From NCBI RefSeq assembly GCF_030269445.1, contig NZ_BSTJ01000012.1, forward strand, positions 336,022 to 400,021: 64,000 nucleotides of DNA, written 5' to 3'. The translations under genes and the position numbers were made by a program. Positions 8,141 through 18,902 of the stretch are shown one piece after another (positions within the stretch are counted from its first letter, which is position 1; the number at the start of each line of letters is the position of its first letter). This DNA comes from Actinoallomurus iriomotensis. GTDB lineage: Bacteria > Actinomycetota > Actinomycetes > Streptosporangiales > Streptosporangiaceae. The notes beneath the pieces are model-generated. The model ran no database searches, had not been told where the DNA came from, and saw only the letters and a list, made by a program, of their open reading frames with translations.

Positions 8141-8353
8141 GTGCACGCTCAAGCCGACTTGAGCGCAACATTCTCAATCGAGGCGATCAAGAGCCGGATC
8201 GATGACCTCCAGGCCGCCCAGGAGCTCCTCGAACACCTGCTGACCTGCCCGACGGCGGATCCAGTCCGCGAACGCGCCCATCTGCGGACCGAACTCGGCC
8301 AGGCGGTCGACGACGCGCTCGCGGAGCGCGGTTCCCGGCCGGGCGGCGCCTAG
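8141..8353 (+). pseudogene. probable C-terminal remnant of a regulator (MerR-like)
   Basis: The 70-residue frame contains IDDLQAAQELLEHLLTCPTADPVRERAHLRTELGQAVDDAL, which resembles the C-terminal coiled-coil and Cys-containing tail of MerR-family regulators. No helix-turn-helix precedes it and the upstream bases have no convincing RBS. It starts where the opposite-strand monooxygenase remnant loses its N-terminus. That is the pattern expected if one deletion removed a shared divergent promoter and both 5' ends. The family call is tentative. It could instead be a free-standing small ORF, but codon use and the lack of a start signal argue against this. Confidence 0.35.
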
Positions 8354-8436
8354 CCGGGCACCGGCATCGGGGCATCAAGGCCGAAACCGGCACATCGCGG
8401 AATATTGACCGAGCGCCCTCCGCTCGTTACGGTCCG

Positions 8437-8464
8437 GCTAATCGATCGAATCCAATCGATTAGC
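8437..8464. promoter_or_regulatory. large operator dyad (LacI-like) before the glycosidase pair
   Basis: GCTAATCGAT and ATCGATTAGC are perfect 10-bp inverted arms around an 8-base spacer, located 33 bases before the secreted beta-helix gene. The right arm forms part of a perfect AATCGATT core, a shape common in LacI-family sugar operators. No lacI gene is present in the window. Confidence 0.6.
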
Positions 8465-8496
8465 GTTTATCCTTCGCCGCCGGAGGAGTCTCCTGC

Positions 8497-10350
8497 ATGG
8501 TTTCCCTCACGCACCGCCTCGCGCTGGTCGCCGTCGCCGCGCTCGGGTCGCTCGCCGCCGCCCCCGCGGCCGCTTCGGGTGCCGCCGCCCAGACCGCGCC
8601 GTGTCACCCCACCGAGTTCTACGTCTCACCGGACGGTGCCGACTCCGCCGGCGGCACCGCCCGCAGCCCGTGGCGCACGGTCCAGCACGCCCGCGACCAC
8701 ATCGCCGGCCACGGCCTGAACCGCCACATGCACTGCGACATCGACGTCAACCTTCGCGCCGGTGACTACCCCGTCGACCAGACGATCGCGTTCACCGGCG
8801 CCGACTCCGGCAGCAACGGGCACCGCGTCGTCTACCGCAGCTCCGACGGTCCCGGGAAGGCGCGCCTGCTGGGCGCCAAGCCGGTCACCGGCTGGCAGCC
8901 GTACAAGGACAAGATCTTCCGGACGCAGATCGGCACCGGCCACCCCATCCACACGCTGTACGAGGGCGACCGGCGCGCGACCACCGCGCGCTACCCCAAC
9001 CGCGGCACCGACGAGACGTGGGCGCCCTACCTGCGCGCCACGCTCGACCCGGAACGGCGCAACAGCCAGACCTGGCTCACCTTCAAGCCCGGGGTCTGGG
9101 ACCAGAACTGGGACCTGCACGACGCCCAGGTGGTGACCTGGTCGGGCGGGAAGTGGAGCTGGTTCACCGACACCGATCCGATCAAGAACATGTCGTGGAA
9201 CAAGAATCTCGCCACGCTGCTGTACCCGACGCGGTACTCCATTCAGACCGACGACCCGGGCTCGCGCTACTTCATCCAGAACTCGCTGGACTTCCTCGAC
9301 CAGGCGGGCGAGTACTACTACGACTCGGCCACCGGCTGGCTGTACTACTGGCCTCGCGACGGGAAGATCGACACCACGGTCTGGGCCCCGACCGTCCAGA
9401 CGATCGTGTCGGTCACGGGCGGCTCGGCCAGTGCGCCCGCGCACGACCTGACCTTCGACGGGCTGGCGTTCGAGTACTCGGACTTCGTCGACTGGTACCG
9501 CTTCGCGTGGAACTCCGCCGGCGACTCCGGCACCGCGCACAAGTACCAGGACTACGACCGGCAGATCGAACTGCCCCGTAACCGCTTCGGCGCGATCACG
9601 CTGACTCACACGACCGGTGTCGACCTGCACGCCCTGCACGTCACCAACACCGGGTGGGAGGGCGTCTACCTGACCGGGCGCGCCGACCACGACACGATCT
9701 CCGACGGCTACTTCGCCCACATCGGCGGCGACGGCGTCAAGATCGAGGGTCCGTACCCGGGCGAGGGCGATATCGCCAACCACAACGTGATCACCGATGA
9801 CTACTTCGACTACTACGGCGAGCTGGTGCCGGGCGACGCCTCGGCGGTCGAGCTGCTCGACAGCGGGTCGAACGTGGTCAGCCACAGCGTCATGCAGCAC
9901 AGCGCCCGGTACGCGGTGAGCATGCGCGCGGTCACGACCGCCGCCAACGCCGACGACTACGCCCAGGGCAACGCGCTGTCCTACCTGAAGATCGCGCACG
10001 TCGGCGAGGACAGCGGCGACACCGGCGCCATCTACGCGTACGGCGTGCAGAACTTCGATCCGCACATCACGAACAGCTCCGTGGACCAGGTGACGATCGA
10101 CGACGTACGGGCCGACCCGTCCATGGTGGACGCCCCGCCGCGCGGCGTGCACATGGACTTCGGCGGCTGCGGATTCAACTTCTCCAACATCCAGGTGACG
10201 AACGTCCAGGGCGACCAGTACCACGGGCCGTCGGCGGCGGAGTGCAACGAGTTCGCCAACGACAGCTGGCGGGACGGTTTCGACACCTCGAAGATGCGCT
10301 ACGACCAGATCGGCCTCACCGCGCAGTTCCCCTACCCGGTGGGGCAGTGA
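8497..10350 (+). CDS. secreted right-handed parallel beta-helix protein, likely glycoside hydrolase (GH141-like)
   Basis: A 617-residue exported protein. Residues 1-33 form a Sec signal peptide (hydrophobic ALVAVAALGSLAAAPAAA, Ala-rich cleavage region). The mature part opens with FYVSPDGADSAGGTARSPWRTVQHARD, the entry of many parallel beta-helix polysaccharide enzymes, and continues with repeating N/H-rich coils such as DLHALHVTNTGWEGVYLTGRADHDTISDGYF. The overall shape resembles family GH141 and related uncharacterised beta-helix hydrolases, some of which act on fucose- or xylose-containing plant glycans. RBS GGAGGAG precedes the ATG. It is followed two bases after its stop by a GH95-like gene, so the two probably cooperate on one glycan. 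Exact specificity is inferred. Confidence 0.75.
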   Translation: MVSLTHRLALVAVAALGSLAAAPAAASGAAAQTAPCHPTEFYVSPDGADSAGGTARSPWRTVQHARDHIAGHGLNRHMHCDIDVNLRAGDYPVDQTIAFTGADSGSNGHRVVYRSSDGPGKARLLGAKPVTGWQPYKDKIFRTQIGTGHPIHTLYEGDRRATTARYPNRGTDETWAPYLRATLDPERRNSQTWLTFKPGVWDQNWDLHDAQVVTWSGGKWSWFTDTDPIKNMSWNKNLATLLYPTRYSIQTDDPGSRYFIQNSLDFLDQAGEYYYDSATGWLYYWPRDGKIDTTVWAPTVQTIVSVTGGSASAPAHDLTFDGLAFEYSDFVDWYRFAWNSAGDSGTAHKYQDYDRQIELPRNRFGAITLTHTTGVDLHALHVTNTGWEGVYLTGRADHDTISDGYFAHIGGDGVKIEGPYPGEGDIANHNVITDDYFDYYGELVPGDASAVELLDSGSNVVSHSVMQHSARYAVSMRAVTTAANADDYAQGNALSYLKIAHVGEDSGDTGAIYAYGVQNFDPHITNSSVDQVTIDDVRADPSMVDAPPRGVHMDFGGCGFNFSNIQVTNVQGDQYHGPSAAECNEFANDSWRDGFDTSKMRYDQIGLTAQFPYPVGQ

Positions 10351-10351
10351 C

Positions 10352-12769
10352 ATGCGTCTGCTAGCCCTCGTCGCGGCCGGCGCGATCGTCCTTCCGATGG
10401 CGCCGGCGGCCGCCGACAGCACGACGACGACCGCCTGGGCGCACGGCTCGTTCCACGTGGACGTGCCCGGCGTGGTGAGCCGCTCCGACGTCGTCCTGGG
10501 CCGGCCGAACACCGACCCCAAGCAGGCGATGCCGCTCGGCAACGGCACGCTCGGCGTCGCCGCGTGGGCGGCGGACGGCTTCACCGCCCAGCTCAACCGC
10601 GCCGACACGCTGCCCGACCGGCTCTCTCCCGGCCAGGTCCTGATCCCGGGCCTGGCGAAGCTCACCGGCGCGGCCGACTTCCGCGGCCGGCTGAACCTCT
10701 ACGACGGGACGCTGGTCGAATCCGGCGGCGGCATGACGGCCACCGCGTACGTCCGCGCCGGCACCGACCAGCTGGTCGTCGACGTGACCGGCGCAGACCC
10801 GGCGGCCGCGCAGACGGCCCGGCTCGCGCTGTGGGCGCCGCGCACCCCGGACGCGCAGGCCGCGGGCGGTGTGGGCGCACTGGCGCAGACCTGGACCGAC
10901 AGCGGGCGGCCCGGTTCCACCGGAAGGACCTTCGGGTCCCTCGCCGCGGTGACCGCGGGCGGTCGCGACGTGGACGCCCGCGTCGTCGACACGCGGACCG
11001 TCGAGGTGGGCTTCCGGCCGCGCCCGGACGGCTCGTACCGCGTCGTGGTGGACTCTCCGCACTGGACCGGCGGCGACGCCCTCGCCGCCGTACGCGGCCG
11101 GCTCGCCGGCGCCGCCGGTCCTCCCGCGGCGACGCTGCGCGCGGCGCACCTCGCCTGGTGGCACGGGTACTGGCGGCGGGCCGGGCTGATGCGCCTGTCG
11201 TCCGCGGACGGGACCGCCCAGTACCTGGAGAACCTGCGGCTGATCAACCTGTACGCGGACGCCGCGGAGCGCGGGGACGTACGGCCCGGTTCGCAGGCCG
11301 GAGTGGCCGACCTGTTCGACTCCACGCAGGACACGCACACCTGGGACCCGTCCGCGTACTGGGGCTGGAACCTGCGCATGCTCGTCACCGCGTCACTGGG
11401 CGCCGGAACGTACGGCGACAACGACGGCTACTTCGCCATGTACCGTGACGACCTGGCGACGATCGAGGACTGGACGGCGAGCCGGTTCCCCGGCAAGGCC
11501 GGCGCCTGCGTCCCGGAGACGATGCGGTTCAACGGCATCGGCTACCAGACGCACAACGACGGGGCGGGCTGGGGCGCCCGGCCGTTCCTCGACTGCAGCG
11601 GGCAGGGCCCGGCGAACTACAACACCCGGACGCTCACGACGGGCGGCGAGGTCTCGCTGTTCGCCTGGCAGCAGTACCTGCAGACCGACGACCTGGCGTT
11701 CCTGCGGAAGAACTACCCGGTGATGAGGGCCTGGGCGCGATTCATGCTCTCGTACGCCACCGTGGGTGAGGACGGCAGGCTGCACACCGGCCCGTCCAAC
11801 GCGCATGAGACGCAGTGGGACGTCACCGACCCGACGACGGACATCGCCGCGATGCGGGCGGTGTTCCCGGCCATCGCCCAGGCGTCGCGTCTGCTGCACC
11901 GCGACGCCGACCTGGCGGCCCGGCTCGACGCCGCGGTCGCGAAGCTGATGCCTTACCCGCGCACCGACCAGGCCACGCGCACCCAGCAGCTACCGCCGTC
12001 CGCCGACGCCGCCGGTCAGGACGTGATCGGCATGTCGTGGCAGCAGTCGGCGGCCACGCACAACGTGGAGAACATCGGCCTGGAGCCGGTCTGGCCGTAC
12101 GGCCTGATCGGTGACGACGGGCCCTCGCACGACCTGGCCGCGCGGACCTTCGCCCGCCGGCCGTACGTCGAGGACAACGACTGGAGCTTCGACCCGATCG
12201 ACGCGGCGCGGCTCGGCCTCGCCGACGACATGGCCAAGACCCTGGTCGACCTCACCGAGCGGTTCCAGGACCGGCCGTCCGGCCTGGCCTCCTTCGGCGT
12301 GACGGTGCGCCAGCCCGAGCCGTACATCGAGCAGGGCGGCGTGGTCGCCACCGCCCTGCAGGACGCGCTGGCGCAGGACTACGACGGCACGTTGCGCGTC
12401 GCGCCCGCCTGGCCCGCGTCGTGGGACGCCGACGGCACCGTCTACATCCAGCATCGCGACAAGGTGGACGTGCAGGTCCGCGGCGGTGTGCCGGTGACCG
12501 TCGGCATCGAGGCGGGGTCGGACGCGCCGATCCGGGTGCGCAGTCCCTGGCCCGGCCGACCGGTACGGGTCGTGACGGGCGACGACCGGCACGCGGTCGT
12601 GCTGGCGCCGACCACGGCGTCGACGTTCACGGTGCCGGCGCGCGCGGGTGGCACCTACCTGATCGAACCTGTCGGCGCGTCGCAGCCGTCCTTCGCGCCG
12701 GTGACGGGCCGGCCCGCCACCGCGAGCCGGCGGCTCGGCCCGGTGGTGATCGGCCTGCCCGGCTCCTGA
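10352..12769 (+). CDS. secreted glycoside hydrolase, GH95-like (alpha/alpha)6 catalytic domain
   Basis: An 805-residue exported protein. A short signal peptide (residues 1-22, LLALVAAGAIVLPMAPAAAD) is followed by a beta-sandwich domain opening MPLGNGTLGVAAWAADGFTAQLNRADTLPD, the diagnostic entry of GH95-like enzymes. The helical catalytic domain holds TWDPSAYWGWNLRM, ETQWDVTDPTTDI and HNVENIGLEPVWPYGLIGDDGP. A C-terminal beta domain includes VDVQVRGGVPVTVGIEAGSDAPIRV. GH95 members are mainly alpha-L-fucosidases or galactosidases; this branch (also matching DUF5703-type proteins in Streptomyces) is less well studied. It starts two bases after the beta-helix gene, with no gap for a separate promoter, so the pair forms one operon under the upstream dyad. 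Confidence 0.78.
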   Translation: MRLLALVAAGAIVLPMAPAAADSTTTTAWAHGSFHVDVPGVVSRSDVVLGRPNTDPKQAMPLGNGTLGVAAWAADGFTAQLNRADTLPDRLSPGQVLIPGLAKLTGAADFRGRLNLYDGTLVESGGGMTATAYVRAGTDQLVVDVTGADPAAAQTARLALWAPRTPDAQAAGGVGALAQTWTDSGRPGSTGRTFGSLAAVTAGGRDVDARVVDTRTVEVGFRPRPDGSYRVVVDSPHWTGGDALAAVRGRLAGAAGPPAATLRAAHLAWWHGYWRRAGLMRLSSADGTAQYLENLRLINLYADAAERGDVRPGSQAGVADLFDSTQDTHTWDPSAYWGWNLRMLVTASLGAGTYGDNDGYFAMYRDDLATIEDWTASRFPGKAGACVPETMRFNGIGYQTHNDGAGWGARPFLDCSGQGPANYNTRTLTTGGEVSLFAWQQYLQTDDLAFLRKNYPVMRAWARFMLSYATVGEDGRLHTGPSNAHETQWDVTDPTTDIAAMRAVFPAIAQASRLLHRDADLAARLDAAVAKLMPYPRTDQATRTQQLPPSADAAGQDVIGMSWQQSAATHNVENIGLEPVWPYGLIGDDGPSHDLAARTFARRPYVEDNDWSFDPIDAARLGLADDMAKTLVDLTERFQDRPSGLASFGVTVRQPEPYIEQGGVVATALQDALAQDYDGTLRVAPAWPASWDADGTVYIQHRDKVDVQVRGGVPVTVGIEAGSDAPIRVRSPWPGRPVRVVTGDDRHAVVLAPTTASTFTVPARAGGTYLIEPVGASQPSFAPVTGRPATASRRLGPVVIGLPGS

Positions 12770-12792
12770 TCGACAGGCCATTTCAGAAATGA

Positions 12793-12987
12793 CAGAAAGG
12801 TTTCACTTACCCGTCCGAACAGATCATCAAGGGCGGGGGCACCGGAAACGTCTTCCGCGGCAACACCATCGACCTGTCCGGCGCCGACGGCGTCGGAATC
12901 AACGACACGGTCGGCGGCAACACCATCGCCTGCGACAACAAGGTCATCGGCGGCCGGCTCCTGGAAAAGGGCGACTGCTCGGGCTGA
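12793..12987 (+). pseudogene. C-terminal remnant of a secreted parallel beta-helix protein
   Basis: After an in-frame stop, the frame reads QKGFTYPSEQIIKGGGTGNV, then FRGNTIDLSGADGVGINDTV and GGNTIACDNKVIGG, ending in KGDCSG and a stop. The repeating G-N-T-I / N-D-T-V coils with asparagine ladders are those of a pectate-lyase-like beta-helix, and the CDNKV/CSG end looks like a disulphide-stapled C-terminus. There is no start codon, RBS or signal peptide. The 5' part is gone, cut close to a small CATTTCAGAAATG palindrome (12779-12791). It is probably the tail of a former third polysaccharide enzyme in this locus. Its last 20 bases are repeated exactly 506 bp downstream. Confidence 0.6.
12968..12987 (+). 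repeat. 20-bp direct repeat, left copy
   Basis: This 20-bp sequence recurs without mismatch at 13474-13493. Here it encodes the GDCSG-stop end of the beta-helix remnant. The flanking bases of the two copies differ, so the repeat is exactly 20 bp. Confidence 0.8.
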
Positions 12988-13044
12988 CGGTCCGTACGCC
13001 GCACGGCCCCTGAACCGTCACCACCGGCGCCTAGTGTCCCGATC

Positions 13045-13413
13045 ATGTTTCTTGGACTCCGCACGGTCGTCTACCCCGTCCGCGACCTGGACACCGCCAA
13101 GCGCTGGTGGTCGACGGTTCTGGGCATCGCTCCCTACTTCGACGAGCCTTACTACGCGGGCTTCAACGTCGGCGGCTACGAGCTGGCGCTGGACCCCCAC
13201 GGCCACACCGAAAGCGGCACGGGCCCGATCGTCTACTGGGGCGTCGAGGACGTCGAGCAGGCAGCGGCCACCTTGATGCGGACCGGAGCGACCACCCATG
13301 CCCCCCTGACCGACCACGGCGGCGGGATCCGCACCACCACCCTCACCACCCCGGACGGAACCCTGCTCGGACTGATCGAGAACCCACACTTCTCCGCCAC
13401 AGAGCCGACATGA
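13045..13413 (+). CDS. VOC (glyoxalase/bleomycin resistance) family protein
   Basis: A 122-residue single vicinal-oxygen-chelate domain. It begins MFLGLRTVVYPVRDLDTAKRWW, the first beta-alpha-beta unit of the fold, and ends with TPDGTLLGLIENP, the typical last strand carrying a metal-ligand glutamate. Both paired beta-alpha-beta-beta-beta modules can be traced. The metal-ligand set is only partly convincing (H/E positions diverge), so it may be a ligand-binding rather than catalytic member. The gene stands alone with its own ATG. It is the only complete gene between two exact 20-bp direct repeats, consistent with gain or rearrangement at this spot. Substrate unknown. Confidence 0.82.
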   Translation: MFLGLRTVVYPVRDLDTAKRWWSTVLGIAPYFDEPYYAGFNVGGYELALDPHGHTESGTGPIVYWGVEDVEQAAATLMRTGATTHAPLTDHGGGIRTTTLTTPDGTLLGLIENPHFSATEPT

Positions 13414-13473
13414 GGAAACACCGCGTCAGTGCGTCGAAGTGATGACCTTCACCTCGGCGCAGGAGCCGTTCTG

Positions 13474-13493
13474 AGGGCGACTGCTCGGGCTGA
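13474..13493 (+). repeat. 20-bp direct repeat, right copy
   Basis: Exact copy of 12968-12987, here in non-coding DNA (or in the extreme 5' extension of the sigma gene frame). Together with the left copy it brackets the VOC gene. Confidence 0.8.
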
Positions 13494-13599
13494 GGCCTCA
13501 CGCGCCCGCGAAAAAACTGGGAACAAGGCGCCCGCGTCCGGACAAGTACAGACGGACGTATCCCTCACCGCGGAAGAGCGCCATGACGAACACGAGCCA

Positions 13600-14157
13600 G
13601 TGGTGATCGCGGAAGCGTGTCATGACGCCGACGTGATCATCGCCTCCCTCGCCGAACCCGAGCGGTTCACGACGCTGTACCAGCGCTATGCCGGCGAGAT
13701 CTACCGCTACATCGCCGGCCGCCTCGGGCCGGACGTGGCCGACGACCTGATGGCCGACACGTTTCTGGAGGCGTTCCGGCACCGCGCGCGCTACGACCCG
13801 GAGCGCGCGGGCGTCCGGCCCTGGCTCTACGGAATCGCCACCAACCTCATCGGCCGGCAGCGTCGCTCAGAGCTCCGCTTCTACCGGGCCATCGCACGGA
13901 CGGGCGTGGACCCCGCGGTCGAGCCGATGGAGCCGGTGATCGACCGGCTCTCCGCCGAGGGGATGCGCCGGCCGCTCGCGGACGCGATGGCCCGTCTCAA
14001 CCAGGGCGAGCGCGACGTGCTGATCCTGGTCGCGGGGAGCGGCCTCGCCTATGAGGAGGTCGCACAGGCGCTGGGTGTCTCGGTCGGGACCGTCTCGTCC
14101 CGCCTGTTCCGGGCCCGCAGGAAGATGCGCGCCACGCTGGAGGCACACCGTGGATGA
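13600..14157 (+). CDS. ECF-type RNA polymerase sigma factor
   Basis: Sigma-70 region 2 is seen in FTTLYQRYAGEIYRYIAGRLGPDVADDLMADTFLEAFRHR, with the -10-recognition PWLYGIATNLIGRQRR, and region 4 in LNQGERDVLILVAGSGLAYEEVAQALGVSVGTVSSRLFRARRKMR. Between them is the short linker usual in ECF factors. I place the start at the GTG just before VIAEACHDADVIIASL because family members begin a few residues before that block; the frame stays open upstream to GTG 13429, which would add 57 residues of non-family sequence and run through the 20-bp repeat. The downstream membrane-protein gene overlaps by 8 bp. Such sigma genes commonly control envelope or stress genes; here an L,D-transpeptidase follows in the same operon. 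Confidence 0.83.
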   Translation: MVIAEACHDADVIIASLAEPERFTTLYQRYAGEIYRYIAGRLGPDVADDLMADTFLEAFRHRARYDPERAGVRPWLYGIATNLIGRQRRSELRFYRAIARTGVDPAVEPMEPVIDRLSAEGMRRPLADAMARLNQGERDVLILVAGSGLAYEEVAQALGVSVGTVSSRLFRARRKMRATLEAHRG

Positions 14158-15057
14158 GCTCGAACTGGTCGGACGCAGGTACGAGCGGATCGCCGCACCC
14201 CACCCACAGGTGATCGAATCCGGTCACGCCCGGCTGCTCGACGCGATCAGGCCGACGCCGCGGCGTTCCGCGAAGGGAAGGATCGCATTGCGCCTCGCGG
14301 TGGCCGCGACCGCCGTCGTGGCACTGGTCGCCGCGCTCACGACGGTGCGGGAACCGGACCCGACGACGGCACCGGCCGCGCCGGCGGGCAGCCCTGCGGT
14401 ACGTCTCGCCGAACGCGCCCGGACCGTGGCGCGAAGCGAGCCGCTCGTCACGATGGGACCGCATCAGTGGATCTACGTGCGGAGCATGCAGCGGGACACG
14501 AAGGCGCGGTCCGGGCGGCGCGTCGTCGAGTCCTGGATCCGCATGGACGGTCGGCGACACCCGGCGGATCGGCTGCCGCTCGCGGTACACGGCACCGTGC
14601 TGACCGGCCTTCCCGAAGCGCCGGAAGCGGCCCTCGCCCGGCTCTACGCGGAGGTGGACCGCATCCGGGCGAGACCTCAGCCGAAGGGACGCGTGACGGA
14701 GTACGCCGCCGGGATCATCGGTGTGCCTCGCGACGCGGCGGTGTTCGACTTCGTCACCAGGCTGCTCGACGCCTATGACGTCACGCCGCGTTCCCAGGCA
14801 ACGCTGTACGGCGCGCTGTCCCGGCTGCCCGGCGTCGAGGTGCTGCCGGACGTGCCCGACACCGCGGGGCGTCACGGAGTCGCCTTCTCCATCGCCACGA
14901 GCGACGCCTCGCGGCTCGAACTGATTCTGGATCCGCGTACCTACCGCTACCTGGGGTTGCGCGACGTCATCACGCGCGACCACGGCCGGAACGAAGAAAT
15001 CATCTACGGGGTCGCGCGGCTGTCCGCGCGGCCCGTCGCACGCCCTGGAGAACGTCC

Positions 15058-15061
<4 letters not shown>
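14150..15061 (+). CDS. CU044_5270-type membrane protein paired with ECF sigma factor
   Basis: A 303-residue protein with a cytoplasmic N-terminus of about 40 residues, one transmembrane segment (ALRLAVAATAVVALVAALTTV) and a roughly 240-residue exported domain. This is the layout of the CU044_5270 family, which regularly follows ECF sigma genes in actinobacteria. By position and topology it may sense envelope state and hold the sigma factor, but it lacks the ZAS zinc motif (HxxxCxxC) of classic anti-sigma factors, so that role is inferred. The GTG start lies inside the sigma gene (8-bp overlap), and its stop overlaps the TTG start of the L,D-transpeptidase. Confidence 0.72.
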
Positions 15062-17268
<2,207 letters not shown>

Positions 17269-17273
<5 letters not shown>

Positions 17274-18150
17274 GGCCGCGGTGGTGGCGGCGGAGGGCCA
17301 CGCCGGCCGCGACGCCGCCGACCAGCGCGCCGGTGCCGGCCGCGGCCGGGAGGGCGACCATGGTGACCTTGCGGCCGGTGCGGAAGTCGTGGATCGGCCA
17401 GCCGTGTTCGCGTGCGTGGTCGCGCAGGTCGCCGTCCGGGTTGACCGCGTGGGGGTGGCCGACCGTGGTGAGCATCGGCAGGTCGTTGTAGGAGTCGCTG
17501 TAGGCCGAGCAGCGGGACAGGTCCAGGCCCTCCTTGCGGGCCAGCGCGCGTACGGCGCCCGCCTTGGCCGGACCGTGCAGCAGGTGCCCGACCAGGCGGC
17601 CGGTGTAGACGCCGTTCTCGGTCTCGGCGACCGTGCCGAGCGCGCCGGTCAGGCCCAGGCGGTGGGAGATGATCCGGGCCAGCTCGACCGGGGTCGCGGT
17701 GACCAGCCACACCTGCTGGCCCGCGTCGAGGTGCTTGAGAGCGAGTGACCGCGTGCCGTGCCAGATGCGGTCGGCCATCTTGTCGTCGTAGATCTCCTCG
17801 CAGAGGCTGACGAGCTCCTCCACGCTCCGCCCGGCGACGAACGCCAGGGCCGCCTCGCGCGCCGTGGAGATGTGCTCGGCGTTCTCCGCGCCGCGTACGC
17901 GAAAGGAGACCTGGCCGAGCGCGAACATCGCCAGGTCGCGGAAGGTGAACAGCTTCCGCGCCGCCAGGCCCCGGGCGAAGTGGTAGATCGACGCGCCCCG
18001 GATCAGGGTGTTGTCGACGTCGAAGAACGCGGCGGCGTTCGGGTCGGGGACGACCGGCTCGGTCTCGGGCGAGGCGGCCGCGGCCGCGGCCTCGCCCGCT
18101 AGCTCGTCGGCTACTTCGTCGTCATCGGTCCATGGCCACAGTCGACGCAT
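17269..18150 (-). CDS. HAD-IB family hydrolase with C-terminal membrane anchor
   Basis: A 293-residue phosphatase of the haloacid dehalogenase superfamily, subclass IB (SerB-like). Motif I is FFDVDNTLIRG (nucleophile Asp44, acid Asp46), motif II is VTATP, motif III lies at the lysine of GPAKAGAV and motif IV is YSDSYNDLPML. The C-terminus has a glycine/alanine-rich transmembrane helix (VALPAAAGTGALVGGVAAGVAL) followed by a basic tail, so it should be membrane-bound with its active site inside. I take the ATG giving MRRLWPWTDDDE. Homologues sit beside the bldN region in other actinomycetes. A lipid-phosphate or phosphoserine-like substrate is possible but not shown. Confidence 0.88.
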
Positions 18151-18264
18151 GCAGATGAGACTAACCAGCGGCCGTGCGCGGTGATTCGGCAACCCCGTAC
18201 GCGGCGCGTCGCGGGTCGTCACCGAATGTAATCATGGCTGGAGGTAGCCGACCTCCGTGTCATC

Positions 18265-18858
18265 TCACCGGATATCGGCGGGAAAGAGGCGGGCCAGGGA
18301 CCTGGTCGCGCGGTACTGCAACGCCTTGATCGCGCCGGTGTTCTTGCCCATGATCTCGGCGGTCTCGGCGACCGACAGGCCGTGCAGGAAGCGCAGGACC
18401 ACACACTCGCGCTGCTCGTTGCCCAGTTCCCGTACGGCCGAGAACAGCGCGCGGTGCGTGAAGGAGTCGAGCACCGCGCGTTCGGGGCCCTCCTCCCAGC
18501 GGTCGGGCTCCAGGGGGTCGGCCGTGCAGACCTCGAGGCGGTAACGGCTCGACTTGAAGTGGTCCAGCACGAGGTTGCGGGCGATCGTCACGAGCCACGC
18601 GCCGAAATCCTTGCCCTGCCAGGTGAACAGGTTGATGCGCCGGAGCGCCCGCAGGAACGTCTCGCTCGTCAGGTCCTCCGCGAGGGCGTGGCCGCCCACG
18701 CGGTAGTAGACGAAGCGGTAGATCACGTCGGCGTACCGGTCGTACAGCACGCCGAACGCCTCGGGGTCGCCGGCGCGAGCCCGGAGGACGATGTCGCGCA
18801 GGTCGTCGGAGGTTTCGGGGCCGTGGCGCGCAGGGGGATCGAGGGTAAGGCTGCGCAT
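18265..18858 (-). CDS. bldN: BldN-type ECF sigma factor (developmental)
   Basis: A 197-residue sigma factor whose core WQGKDFGAWLVTIARNLVLDHFKSSRYRLEV and region 4 ECVVLRFLHGLSVAETAEIMGKNTGAIKALQYRATRSLARL match the BldN family, the sigma factor that drives aerial-hypha genes (chaplins, bldM) in Streptomyces. The ATG MRSLTL is preceded by GAGGAG, a strong RBS. Streptomyces BldN is made as a pro-protein with a long N-terminal extension; here only about 24 residues precede region 2, so processing is unlikely. The anti-sigma gene rsbN that normally lies next to bldN is not recognisable. The divergent neighbour is a multi-membrane protein. The gene carries its own promoter. Confidence 0.87.
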   Translation of the reverse strand: MRSLTLDPPARHGPETSDDLRDIVLRARAGDPEAFGVLYDRYADVIYRFVYYRVGGHALAEDLTSETFLRALRRINLFTWQGKDFGAWLVTIARNLVLDHFKSSRYRLEVCTADPLEPDRWEEGPERAVLDSFTHRALFSAVRELGNEQRECVVLRFLHGLSVAETAEIMGKNTGAIKALQYRATRSLARLFPADIR

Positions 18859-18902
18859 GCAGTGCTCCTCGGGAACGGCGCGACCACGGGGCGTGTCGGA
18901 AC

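Noticed and set aside
8626..10665. 679-codon open frame on the minus strand over the beta-helix gene
   Set aside because: Antisense shadow of a GC-rich gene; low-complexity Arg/Val/Gly translation with no domain, while the plus strand has a signal peptide, RBS and recognisable fold.
13429..13599. Extended start of the ECF sigma factor
   Set aside because: The 57 extra residues have no sigma-family similarity and would include the right 20-bp direct repeat; a start near 13600 fits family length, although its RBS is weak.
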